Positions 11,986-22,385 of a DNA stretch of 64,000 nucleotides are shown here, piece after piece. Under the pieces are notes generated by a model. It searched no databases. It saw only the letters and a program-made list of their open reading frames with translations, and had not been told where the DNA came from. The DNA is taken from positions 4,086,383 through 4,150,382 of the forward strand of contig JYIP02000004.1 in NCBI GenBank assembly GCA_001051155.2. The letters are read 5' to 3'. Both the position numbers and the translations under genes were made by a program. Each line of letters starts with the position of its first letter. Positions within the stretch are counted from its first letter, which is position 1. The DNA is from Chrysoporthe austroafricana. Lineage: Eukaryota > Ascomycota > Sordariomycetes > Diaporthales > Cryphonectriaceae.

Positions 11986-12877
11986 ATGGCTCAACCGATC
12001 CCTATGCAGCAGCAGCATCACTCGACGCGTATCGGTGGGCGCGGTAAGTCGATGCATCCCTTGGCAAGCGCCGGATGATGTCACCTGAAGTCCGCGCACT
12101 GATGATCATGTCGGACCACAGCGCACTCGCACGCGGACACCGACGCCGAGAGGGAATATGACCGCCTCCGCGACCTGGCGCGGGCCGAGGCCTCGAAGCG
12201 CAACGCGTGCTTCGACAAAGTACGCCATTCCCCTCCTCGCCGCCTTCTGACCGCCGGTGGGTCGAGCTCTAGGCTAACATGGACGTACCGCGCCTCAGGC
12301 CCACGATGCGTATGAGCGCGGTGACGGCGCCGGAGCCAAGCAGCTCTCCAATGAAGGCAAGGAGCACGCGGCCAAGATGGACGAGTACAACAAGCAGGCG
12401 TCCGAGTACATCTTCCGCGAGAACAACGCGCCAGGCCGCGTGGCCGAGGACACCATCGACCTGCACGGGCAGTTCGTCGAGGAGGCGGAGGAGATCCTCG
12501 AGACGCGGATACGCGATGCGCAGGCGAGGAACCAGACCCACCTGCACGTCATCGTCGGCAAAGGGAACCACAGCGTGAACCACGTCCAGAAGCTCAAGCC
12601 GCGCGTCGAGAAGGTCTGCCAGGAGCTGGGGCTGCAATATGCGACCGAGGAGAACGAGGGACGGATATACGTCAATCTTGCGGGACAGAATGTCGACGGG
12701 ATGCCGCCGCTACCGAGTGGAGGTGCAGGACAAGCGGTCCACGGGCCTTCGCACCAGAGACCGCCAGCATCGCAGCCGCAGCAGCAGCAACAGCAGGGTG
12801 ACGAGATGGAGGAGATGGAGAAGAAGATCCTGTCCAAGATCTTTAGCAAGCTGGGTGACTGTTGTGTGGTGATGTGA
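11986..12877 (+). CDS. Smr-domain protein (DUF1771 plus Smr) with C-terminal CaaX box
   Basis: Exons 11986-12043, 12122-12219 and 12299-12877 encode 244 residues; the introns are GT-AG. Residues about 30-95 form the charged helical DUF1771 region (DAEREYDRLRDLARAEA, then YERGDGAGAKQLSNEGKEH). Residues about 104-185 form the Smr domain, with its conserved DLHGQF, HVIVGKGNHS and RIYVNLAG motifs. Small MutS-related domains are nucleic-acid binding and often nucleolytic; this eukaryotic DUF1771-Smr type resembles yeast YPL199C and is poorly characterised. A Pro/Gln-rich linker near residue 200 leads to an acidic-basic helix. The last residues are CCVVM, a CaaX box (C-V-V-M) predicting farnesylation and membrane attachment. 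That is unexpected for a nucleic-acid-binding fold; I cannot say how widespread it is in orthologues. Confidence 0.9.
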
Positions 12878-13376
12878 GCAGTGCGCCGTTGGGACATCCA
12901 ATCTCTTGCAGGTTTGGAAGATGGACTTTAGAAATTGTATATACATACATATGATGATACAAGGAGCTCTGGATGCTAGAAGGTGCAGCACATCTCGCTG
13001 GTTCAACCTTAGGAACCCTAGGTCGGGCGATCTCTTCCCAAATCGTGACTTCCTGATATAGTCAGTCTAGCATCACTCATCTCATCCACGTGCGCTCTTA
13101 GGGCACGGGGAATATCAGCTCGCGCTCAATGATCATGGACAAACATGTCCTCTACTCAGCACAGCTCACCTACCTACCAACGAACCAAACACACCCTCAA
13201 CCTATGCTCAACACTTTAATCCTCGATCGATATGCCTGCGCCGGTTGGACGACTATATAGATTCAACAGCTACCTGCTATAAAAAGGCACCTCCTACTGA
13301 ATCCCCATCATACACGCAAGACTGGGAACACTATTCCCCTGGGTCCAATTTGAGTGGCACATCCTGTCCTATTGTC
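12878..13376. other. Intergenic DNA between the Smr gene and the membrane protein gene
   Basis: About 500 bases. Frame 13245-13376 is open into the next gene but has no ATG until 13377, so it is taken as leader. Confidence 0.5.
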
Positions 13377-14258
13377 ATGCAACCACCTGCCGAGTCCACC
13401 CCATTTCTAACCCCGGCGGCCACATTCTCTGCCCCGAACACGAAGACGATCGACGCAAACCGAGCCGAGATCCTTGTGGCCGCCTTCGGCACCCTCTTCC
13501 TCGTCAGCCAGCTCATCCTGTTTATCTGGCTCTTCGCGCGCCCAGACACCTCGGTAAGGCAAGAGCACACCCAACGGAGCATCGCCTGGACAGCCGTGGA
13601 CGCCAGACCAGCAGTACAGGTCGGCGACGAGGACGACCGTGGCAGATCATGGCATCGTCGAGGCTTCCGGCGGAGCAGCACCTAGAACGGCCGCGACCGG
13701 GCCTCCACCCGCGATGGGCAATCCCTCCGCGCACGCCAACCCTACAGGCTCGAACTGCTCGACCTGGCCGGCCCGATCTCCGGCTCTGAGACAGACTCGG
13801 ACTCCCCCGACCGCAACAGCTTGCGCAGGGGCTGTCGGGACGTGGGGCTCATGGCCGCGGCGCTCGCGATGCCGATGATGGCCCCGTCACCGCGACGGCT
13901 GCGCAGTCCGCTGAACAGCCCGGAGGCTGAGAGCGACAGCCCGGACAATGGGTTCGCGACGGAGATGGGGATCATGTCGAGGAGTCTGGGGGTGCCGGCT
14001 GATCTGTCGCCGCGGTCGCCGAGGGTCGTGCCGCTTGACCGAGAGACTATAAGTGCGATTTTGAAGGCGGAGGAACGCATTGGGGCGGGCATGTCGCGAC
14101 CGCCCGGAGATCCACCCGTCGTGGCTGATGAAAGGGAGCTGGAGAATGGGTTCGATGATCCGTTAGGAGTGAATCGACGTGCGACCGGGATGAGGAATGG
14201 GGATAGTTCGAGTGATGGTGAGAGGCCTCGAGGAAGGGCACGATCCGACACGCGTTGA
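13377..14258 (+). CDS. Single-pass membrane protein of unknown function
   Basis: The model has exons 13377-13553 and 13686-14258 (249 residues). The reading frame is the same on both sides of an in-frame TAG at 13683-13685. I remove it with a 132-base phase-0 intron (donor gtaagg, acceptor cctag). One strong hydrophobic helix lies at residues 32-52 (ILVAAFGTLFLVSQLILFIW). After it comes a long basic, Ser/Pro-rich, probably disordered tail with SGSETDSDSPDRNSLRRG and several SP sites, which looks like a phosphorylation-rich cytoplasmic region. The short N-terminus lacks a signal peptide, so the helix probably acts as a signal anchor. No branch site is obvious in the intron, so it could instead be a nonsense mutation. 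No family recognised. Confidence 0.55.
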
Positions 14259-14574
14259 GCCTGGACGAAGACCGCCTGTTGCTTTTTTGGAATACAGCAG
14301 ATCATGATCTATCCCGAACACGAATTCGAACGAGGCCCTCTGTTTAGACGTCAATAGCTCTATTCGTACCTATAATGCCTACATCTCCTGATTCGCGCTG
14401 AGGGCTTCCGCCTCTTTCCCCCTCCCGCGTGCCCACCTTTCTGGACCATCTCTAGATTGCTTTTGTTGTACAGTCCCCTGAGCCACATGGAGTCGATCGT
14501 TGTGCGGTGTATGTGAAGTGGTGTATGTGCGATTTAGTCGGGTCTCGTCTGCACCCTCTCCCCTCGTCTCCCGC
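14259..14574. other. Convergent 3' region before MIC10
   Basis: A 316-base stretch between two converging genes. Nothing beyond the expected 3' untranslated sequence is seen. Confidence 0.5.
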
Positions 14575-14941
14575 TTATGCCTGCTTCCTGATATCCCGAG
14601 CAGCCTGCTTCAGGCTGTAGTTGCACTCCTCATACGCCCGTCCCGCGCCAAATCCCAGGCCGACGATGGCCGGCCACGACCTCCGCTTGAACAGCAGGAC
14701 TGAGAAGACGACACCGAAGCCGAGGCCGAGAGTGGATTTTATCAGGAGATTGGAGAGACATCGGTCCCACTGGTGCCCGTCAGTCAGCGCTCGCTCGCCT
14801 CGTAGCACGTAGCTCTAAAGCTCCTCTAAAGAAAAGTTGTCCCGGGGTGGCAGGCTGTCATACCTTCTCGTTCAAAAGTGCCTCACTGACTGGTCGCGAG
14901 ACAGTGCTCGGGGGTGGTGGTGGGACGGAGGTCTCTGCCAT
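14575..14941 (-). CDS. MIC10: MICOS complex subunit Mic10
   Basis: Two exons on the minus strand (14864-14941 and 14575-14769) separated by a 94-base intron encode 90 residues, the size expected for Mic10. The N-terminal exon is Pro/Ser-rich and ends LLNEK. Exon 2 begins WDRCLSNLLIK and carries two hydrophobic helices with the diagnostic glycine motifs GLGFG and VGLGFGAG, followed by RAYEECN. Mic10 is an inner mitochondrial membrane hairpin protein that oligomerises through these glycines to bend membrane at crista junctions. The start is 446 bases from the start of the divergent URB2 gene, so the two probably share a promoter region. Confidence 0.93.
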
Positions 14942-15387
14942 TGTGGACGTTTCGTGGGGTCAAGACGCTGTGCGTTATTTTCTTCGTATCAGTATCAATT
15001 GGTCTTTCCGGCTTGCTCAGGTCTGGCCCATACCTCTCGCGGACTTAAGGGGTGAGCGCGTGCAATTCGTGACGGTGACGCTTTTGCCTGGGTCGCGCGT
15101 TTGCGGCAGGTCTCCGGCGGATTTTCGAGAACCTGCCCAGAGCTTGGAGGTCAATGGCCGACCCCTGCCAGTGCTCGCCAAGCGACCGGCCAGGAGCAGG
15201 GCAGGGAAGCTACAGTGACTTTATCTGCACCGCCTGCCGTTCCGAGGGGGGTCTATCAGCGAGTTCCGGCAGAATTTGACCTGCGCCCAAATTTTTGGAG
15301 GCAGTTACTGCGGTAGGTTTGCGACAGCCTCTCTCTCTGCTGGACGAGGGCGGCACTTTTTCTTGGTGTGCCACAGCTGATAATACC
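14942..15387. promoter_or_regulatory. Divergent promoter region MIC10 / URB2
   Basis: The 446 bases between two opposed start codons must contain both promoters. No specific element could be assigned by eye. Confidence 0.5.
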
Positions 15388-18300
15388 ATGGCACCCAAAG
15401 ACAAAAACTATGTAAGTCAGCTGTCTCAGGACAGCCTCCTGCTACGCCCTGTCTCGTGCATTCATGCTCATTCTCATCACAGGGTCTCATCAAGGCCGTC
15501 CGGTCCCTGGACCAGAGCAGCGCTGAGTCCGTCCCCGATACGCTGTCCAACCTCTGGACTCTCCTCTCGAATTCGATTTCCGGACCGTTTCATGCTTCCG
15601 AAGAACTTGTGCTGCGATGGCTCCTCAAGAACATGAATGGCTCTGCCGAGACGGCAGAGCAGTTCCGGCGGTATCCTCTAGCATGGAGCATCATGGCATG
15701 CGTGTTCCAGAGAATACCTCTTCTCTCCTTGGCTAAGTCGCTCGCCGACCGACGCTTCATACCGATCCTCCAGCAGGCACTCAAGGACATCTCCAACCCA
15801 AAGAGTGAGACCTCAAAGGCAACTGATGGCTCGTCAGATGTCGAGATGGCCGATGCTGGAAGTGTGGTTCCCGGGAAGGCGTCCAAGAAGAGGAAGCGAT
15901 CAGCTGAAAACCCATTCGAATTGGAGAAATTGAGAGGCTCTCATGAGTGCCTGAGGTCGGCAGAGGCTCTGTTCGACGCCCTTCGGGTTCTGCTTGCGAG
16001 GCTCGAGCTGGTGGAATCCGAGGTGCCCTCAAAAATACAGATGGGGGCCGAGCATGTCAAGTCTCTCTTCTGCTCGCCTGTGAAAGATGCCGTTGAAATT
16101 CTGCGGCCAATGCTCTCAATTTGCGACCTTGCCCTGCTGGAACAGGAGCCTGAACCCTTCGAGAACCAGGCGTCCTGGTTAGCGACTTTTGCTTCTCTGT
16201 GGAATCTCCATCTTCAGAGCAGCAGCGATGCTATGGAGGTGGCAATGTCTCTGTATCCCACAGGATGCATCATCCTGGCTAAGATGGACCGCTCAAAGGA
16301 CCTATTACTCGATCCTCACGTTAAGGCAACGTGGACACGAGACTTGCGCCGCTTCTTTATCAAGAACATGATCCTTCCCTCGAGGGCCGTTTTCCTGAAT
16401 CGCAAGGATATCGGCATCATAAAGGCTGCAGCTGACGTGACGAATTTCATGCCGACCGCCTCATGTCCGGTCCTGTACAGTCTCGCCGTCAAGGTTCCTC
16501 ACCCGACCGAGGACGCAAGTGCAAGGAGGGAGCACGAGGATTGGACGCAAAAGGCCTTCGAGATCCTCGAAGAGCCCATGCGCGGCGCAGAGCCAGCCAA
16601 GCGGAACCAAGCGATGAAGGTCGTTCTTGATATGGCCTTGAAGAGCAAGGCCAGCCTTTCTTCAGCTAGCCTACGCACAGTGTGCAGGCAGTACACAACT
16701 CCCTCCGGAAAGATGGATCTGAATCTCGTTACTCGCATTGCGGATTTAGATGTCGACACATTCCTCATATCCAGCGAAGGACACGCCTTACTAGACGATG
16801 TCCTTGAACAACTTACGGAGGCTAGCAACGCAGAACTCGAAACTCAAGGAGAGACCAACGCTGTTGCATTCATCGTCTCATTGGCGGAGGGATTCGCGAC
16901 GGCGCGTGATCTCTCCGGCTTCATCAAAAAATGGTTTGAAGCACTTGCGAAATGTCTGAAGAAAGGTGCAGATCATTCATCCATCGCCGGGGTCTGGTCG
17001 AGCAAGGCAGTCACCGGAATTGTCACGACTTTGCTCCAGTCATCTATTAATACGAGACAGCTCATTGCTCTCCTTGACTGGTTCGAAAGTCAAGAGGCTG
17101 CCTCGAAACCGACCGCCTTGCTGATTGTCCTGGACGCCATTTCTCAAGGCCTCACGGAGGAAGATTTTATTGATGCCGTCGACTTGCGGATCTATGAAAC
17201 CATCTCCACGTTGAAGCTCAAATCCCTCGATGACTCGGCCAAGGCGCGGTGGTGGCATATTGTTGAGAGCACCGTCTCACAAGCAACAACGGAGCAGGTC
17301 GAATCCATTTGGAAGAAGGTCGAATCTGACTTGAAGAAGACACTCAAAAAGGGAGATTTTGAAGATCTTGCTACTTCGGCAGCCTTTCGATGCTGCAGTG
17401 TTCTCTGGTTGGCAAACTATCCCGGAGGACCCCACGAGTCCGAGGCTGCTGCGATGGCCCATTCTTTCTTAAAGAGGCTCGAAAAGCACGTACAACATAT
17501 GGATACTCGAAGTTTGAAGTTGTTCGAGTCGCCACGCCTAGTGGACCTGCTTGTGAAATCAGACTCGGGGAGGGAGCACCTGCCAAAGCTTCTCGCGCGC
17601 GTGAGCGCCATCGGCACCACCGACGACGAAGTCAGTTCTGTTCTCTACAACGAAGCCAACCTCAATAATTACAAGTATACCAGTGGCTTGGTCGGTCATG
17701 CCATCGATATACTTACGCATGAAAAAGGCCAAGGCTCAGCATATGACCCGGCGCGTATCATCGCGGCCCTGCAGATTCTGCTCGACATTCCTCCCGAGTC
17801 TCTGACCCGTGAACAGAGAGAGCAGATCATGCCGAAGATTCTGTTTTTCATCTCTAACCTGCAATACCAGGATCCGGCACTACTTGTCGATATAATGAAG
17901 ACGTGCCTCAGCTTGATGGTTAAAATCATGAAGAGGCCTACATTCTATGAGGGCATGAGATTTACCGACTTGGTCACAATTGGCGACTCAATCATCTCTA
18001 CTTTTCAAACCAGCGTGGGTGCTGCCACCGGTCTGGAGACGCCATCCGTATATGATTGCTTAAAGCTCTTGGAAGCCCTCGCGTGGAGCACCCTGAAGCA
18101 AATGACTTCCAATATGGAGAAGCGAGAGCGCGTTTATCTTGAAGAAGCTTCTCAGTCAGTCTCCAGTTGGGCTGCCGATTCGACGGTCCTTCATCCTCAT
18201 CGACAGATCCTGCTGAAGGCGTTGATTCTCGCTCTTGAATCTTGCAAGACCAAGCAGGTCGCACGAGAAGTGGCTGATACGGCTGCTTTGAGAGAGACTT

Positions 18301-19629
18301 CCTCTCTCATGCTGGCACACTCCATGACCACCGATTACCTACATAAGAAAGGCAACGACGCCGACTGGCTGCGGAAAGGACTGTCCACGTGGTGTGTGCT
18401 TGTCACCATGGAGCAGCTCGATATCATCGAGCCAGCAGTCATACAGTCTCGTCTACTAGCATCAAAATCGGAATTGGAAGGTCTGTGTGAGATGCTCTGC
18501 GGCAGGGGATTGAGGGCAGGCTGGCGGTTGAAGGAGCTACTTTTCAAGTGCTTCGAAGAGACGATCAAAGATCCTTTGAATATCAGTGCCAACGATATCC
18601 TGCCGACTTCGGATGGCGACGATCTTATTCCTCTGTGTATGCGCTCCGACCAGAGCGATGTCCACAGATACATCGACACTGTTCTCAGAGGCATGGACGA
18701 AAAGACCAGGAATGATTACTTTGGCGAAATGGGTCGGAGACTGCGGGACGACGTGGACCTCACTGCGCATCTGCTCGCCATTCATCGGCTAATTCGAGGA
18801 GAAAGCGGTATGCCACCTACGACCCTGCCCCATTGTATTGACTAGGACTGATTTGCATCTAGAGCCATCACTCCGACCATGCGTGGACAAGATGGACCTC
18901 GCTGAACTGCACAGTGTACTGGCAAACCGACTGGTTAGGTCACAATCTTCGTCGCAGTTCATGCTCATTGCACAAACCATGCACATGCTCCTCGACAAGA
19001 AGGCAAGCTCCATGAAGCAGTGGAACACCGAAGTCACGCTGAGCACCGTGTCGACAATCTGTGCAGGTGGGCCTCACCTTGCCGAAGACGTCAAATCATC
19101 TCCCAAGACGTACGAGTGGCTCTCCCGTCTTGTCGAGGTCATCATCAAGCGTCACCGCCTCCGACTGGAAGGTCACTTCCACATCCTCATCACAGCCTTA
19201 CAGTCGCTGCTTCGCGTCCTCATCATCCCGACCTCGCCCTCGTCTTCCACCTCATCGGCTGACATACCAATCCAACGCGAGAAGCAAGCAAAGCTGTTCT
19301 CCCGTCTTCTTACCCTGATCTGCGAGCCCTCTGTCGCATCTGTCACCCGCAGCCAGCAACAAGGTCTTGACTCGGCGATCGATGCCGCCAAGCGCTCGGC
19401 GGGCCAGCACATGTACCTAATCTTGATGTCTTATATCAAGCTGCAGCTTGAGCACGCGGTGCCGCGTGCGGTGAGGGAGGCTCTGCAGCCAGGCGTGTAT
19501 TCGATACTGGACATCACGACGCAAGAGGGAAGGAGAATTTTGAACGAGGCGGTGGATGGGAGTGGACGGGCGATATTTAGAGAGATGTATAGGCGATATG
19601 TGAAGTTTGGGAAGTGGAGCGGCGTATAG
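15388..19629 (+). CDS. URB2: Urb2/Npa2 family ribosome biogenesis protein
   Basis: Exon 1 (15388-15411) encodes only eight residues (MAPKDKNY). Exon 2 (15483-18807) and exon 3 (18863-19629) complete 1371 residues. The gtaagt donor after exon 1 and the gtatgc donor after exon 2 restore one continuous frame. The protein is a long all-helical repeat with no catalytic motif. Its C-terminal region (from about residue 1120; LVEVIIKRHRLRLEGHFHIL and a terminal ILDITTQEGR...YVKFGKWSG) matches the Urb2/Npa2 C-terminal domain. Near residue 130 is a basic patch KASKKRKRS, a likely nuclear localisation signal. In yeast Urb2 acts in the nucleolus in early pre-60S assembly and 27S pre-rRNA processing. It converges on NOP4, another pre-60S factor, with 117 bases between the stops. 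Confidence 0.9.
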
Positions 19630-19746
19630 AGTAACTCATACCACGGAATGCACAATCGGAATCAATTTACTTCATCGACTTCAACTTTTCAAGATATTTT
19701 GAACGTGACATAGGATAAAAGACGCAGTGATTATCAGCTACGATTT

Positions 19747-21975
19747 TTAGCCCTTGCGTGCCGCAGCCTTCTTTGACTTTCGCGCCATCCTCTTGCGGCC
19801 GATGATTCTCTGCCTTTGCGCCAGCTTTTCCTTCGCGTCCTTCTTCGCGGATTTCTTGCCTTCATCTTCACTTTCCTCGGCGTCATCTTCAACCTTGGCC
19901 TTCTTGCCTTGCCCAGCCTTCCCGGCCTGTCCATTCTGCACCTCACTCCTCCTCTGCCGCGACCGCACCTCATTCGCCTTCCGCCGGCTGACAACCTGCG
20001 CGTTCTCGATGGCAAACTCCACAATCAGCCGCACCGTCTTGCCCGCCTCGTTCTTGAGCGGGTGTCCGTTCAGCCACCGCAGCCCCATCAGCGCCCAGCG
20101 GTGCGACGAGTACTCGACGAACCCGTAGCCCCTGCTCTTGCCCGCGCCGCTCCTCTCGTCGACCTTCTTCCCGTCCTTGGTCTCGAACACCACCTTGGCC
20201 TGCTTGACGACGCCGACGCCCTTCTCCTTGCGCCGGTGCTCGGCGTCGCGGTCCTCGGCCCCGCCGCGCGCGAGCTCCTCCTTCGAGAGCGCCTCGCGCT
20301 TCCCCTCCCGCACGTCGCTCGCGAAGCCGACGACGGCCTGGCGCGCGAGCTGCTTGAGGTCCTTGGAGGCCATGTCGCGCGGCAGATTGCGGATGGCCAG
20401 GCGCGTCAGGGAGAGGTGCAGGCTGGGGTTGCTCTGGACCTGCTTCCTGCGCTGGGCGGCGGACTGCTCGCGGAGCTTGACCTCGGTGGGCGTCAGGAGC
20501 GCGTAGAGCGGCGAGTTGTTGGGGATCGTGCCCTCGGAGAGGAGGAAGAGGCGCCGCTTGTCCTTGTCCTGGCCCTTGCGGGCGGCGGGGCCGGCCTCGG
20601 TGAGCCGGGTCGCCTCTTCCTTGCTGACCGCCTGCGCCACCTGGAGGACGCGGCCGTCGAGGGTGTAGCGGCCGTCGGCGTCGATGGTCTCGTCCTGGAG
20701 GACGGAATGCTTGGTGACCTTGGCTGCCGGCTGGTGTCGGGGGGCATTCCTCACGCAGGCCTTGAAGTCGTCCATGTTGACGAAGCAGACGAAACCGGTG
20801 CCCGCGGGCTTGTCTATCATCTTGTTCATGACGACTCTTGCATATCTCACAGGTCCGAACTGCGTGAAATGCTCTTTCAGAGACTCGTCCGTAGCTGTGA
20901 AAGGCAGATTCCGAATGAACACCGTGGTGGAGTTGTCCGTAGTCCGCTCGGGCTTCTCGTGCACGGGCTCATCCTCGGAATCGTCGTTAGAATCGCCCTC
21001 GTCTTCAACACTCTCGTCGTCCACATCCTCGTCACTGTCTAGCTCACCACCGCCCTCTTCGTCATCATCGTCCTCATCGTCCTCATCGTCTTCCTCAGAA
21101 TCGAAGTCTTCCATCTTCTTCATGAACTTGGCCATATCCCTGTCCTCTTCGGTCATGCCGGCGTATTCATCTTCACCGTCCTCATCTTCCTCCTTGCGGT
21201 CTTTCTTCGCCTTCTTCGACTTCGATTTCTTCTTGTTTTTGTCCTCATCGTTGTGCTCACCGGCTTGCTGTTGCTGCCACTCATCCTTGGAGACGGCCCA
21301 GTCCACAGCAACGGGTCTTGCATCCACCTCCTTGCCGTTCATCTCCGCCATGGCCTTCTCAGCGTGCTTCCTGGTCCGGAAGGTGACGAAGCCGAACCCC
21401 TTGAGCTTGCCCCGATCATTGGGCAGGTCTGCGAACTTGATCTTGCCGTACTTCATGAACAGCTTGCTCAGCTGCTCGGAGCTCTTGATGCTCCAGGGCA
21501 GGTTCCGGATGATCAGCTTGGGCGCCTTCCTCGTCTCGGCCATCTCCTCCTCCCGCTTCCTCTTCTCCTCCGCAAGGCCGGACTTGACAGCGCCGCCACC
21601 GCCCGCGCGGTGCCGGGGCTCAGCGACGTCCAGCCTCAGCCGGCGGCCGTCGAACGGCTCGTTGTTGAGCTTCTTCTTGGCCTCGAGGGCGTCGTCGGCG
21701 TCGGTAAAGGTGACGAAGCCATAACCGCGCGAGGCCTTGGTGTTGCGGTCGACGACGACGGTAGCGTGCTTGACGGGGTAGTGTTGCGAGAAAAACTCGG
21801 TCAGGGACTCGCTGGTGGCTGAGGGGGGCAGCGACCGCACGAAGAGGGACCGCCGCTCCTCGATGCGGCTCTTCTTGGACGGGGGCGCGCCGTCCTGGGT
21901 GCCGATCGCCGCCGTCTGCTGCTCGAGGTCGGCCTCGGCCTCCCTGCGCCTTTTCTGGCCCTTTGATTTCGCCAT
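19747..21975 (-). CDS. NOP4: Nop4/RBM28-type nucleolar RNA-binding protein with four RRMs
   Basis: An intronless minus-strand frame of 742 residues. RRM1 (about 40-120) has SLFVRSLP and GYGFVTF; RRM2 (about 145-225) has KLIIRNLPW and GFGFVTF. A very acidic tract (about 290-340, D/E runs) separates them from RRM3 (about 350-460, TVFIRNLPF and TGFVCF). A divergent RRM4 (about 530-660) has LAIRNLP and GYGFVEY. The C-terminus is strongly basic (KRMARKSKKAAARKG), as usual for nucleolar proteins. In yeast Nop4 is needed for 27S pre-rRNA processing and 60S formation. The frame stays open upstream to 22218 but has no ATG there, so MAKSKGQKRR at 21975 is the start. The divergent YCG1 start lies 410 bases away. 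Confidence 0.94.
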   Translation of the reverse strand: MAKSKGQKRRREAEADLEQQTAAIGTQDGAPPSKKSRIEERRSLFVRSLPPSATSESLTEFFSQHYPVKHATVVVDRNTKASRGYGFVTFTDADDALEAKKKLNNEPFDGRRLRLDVAEPRHRAGGGGAVKSGLAEEKRKREEEMAETRKAPKLIIRNLPWSIKSSEQLSKLFMKYGKIKFADLPNDRGKLKGFGFVTFRTRKHAEKAMAEMNGKEVDARPVAVDWAVSKDEWQQQQAGEHNDEDKNKKKSKSKKAKKDRKEEDEDGEDEYAGMTEEDRDMAKFMKKMEDFDSEEDDEDDEDDDDEEGGGELDSDEDVDDESVEDEGDSNDDSEDEPVHEKPERTTDNSTTVFIRNLPFTATDESLKEHFTQFGPVRYARVVMNKMIDKPAGTGFVCFVNMDDFKACVRNAPRHQPAAKVTKHSVLQDETIDADGRYTLDGRVLQVAQAVSKEEATRLTEAGPAARKGQDKDKRRLFLLSEGTIPNNSPLYALLTPTEVKLREQSAAQRRKQVQSNPSLHLSLTRLAIRNLPRDMASKDLKQLARQAVVGFASDVREGKREALSKEELARGGAEDRDAEHRRKEKGVGVVKQAKVVFETKDGKKVDERSGAGKSRGYGFVEYSSHRWALMGLRWLNGHPLKNEAGKTVRLIVEFAIENAQVVSRRKANEVRSRQRRSEVQNGQAGKAGQGKKAKVEDDAEESEDEGKKSAKKDAKEKLAQRQRIIGRKRMARKSKKAAARKG

Positions 21976-22385
21976 CTCTGCCTGCGAGGGGATGCGGCGG
22001 GTGGGTGCAAAGAAGCTGAGTCTGCAAAGAGGAGGAGAATTGGAGGTGGGCGAGTGTTCCGCAGCCAGAAACTTTTTGGCCCCTGTCGGCGATAAGAGCC
22101 TTATCGGGCCTCCCACCCTGCGCCGGGGTAACCACGCCAAACGCCTGCTGTGTTGACAAAACAGAGCTGAGGAAGTAGAGCAGCAAGCATATCGTCCAGC
22201 CTGCCTCGTTGCTTTCACTCTCCCGCGCCAAAGCCGACCTTCGAGGCGATGCTCTAGCGTAGCATCTGCATATCTGCGACCCTAACCACCAAATACAGCT
22301 TGCTGAGCATTTCAGTCCCTTTGGCATCTGCTTCAGTATTGATTTGGGCCCCGCTCTAGCCCGCAAGACAAGACAACCCTTCACG
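21976..22385. promoter_or_regulatory. Divergent promoter region NOP4 / YCG1
   Basis: The 410 bases between opposed start codons hold both promoters. The NOP4 frame stays open across about 240 of these bases without an ATG. No defined element is assigned. Confidence 0.5.

Noticed and set aside
19816..21822. Long plus-strand frames (up to 408 codons) antisense to NOP4
   Set aside because: They mirror the codon bias of the four-RRM gene, which is certain on the minus strand.
21976..22218. N-terminal extension of NOP4 resembling a mitochondrial presequence
   Set aside because: The frame is open and Arg-rich but contains no ATG upstream of 21975, and it overlaps the divergent promoter.
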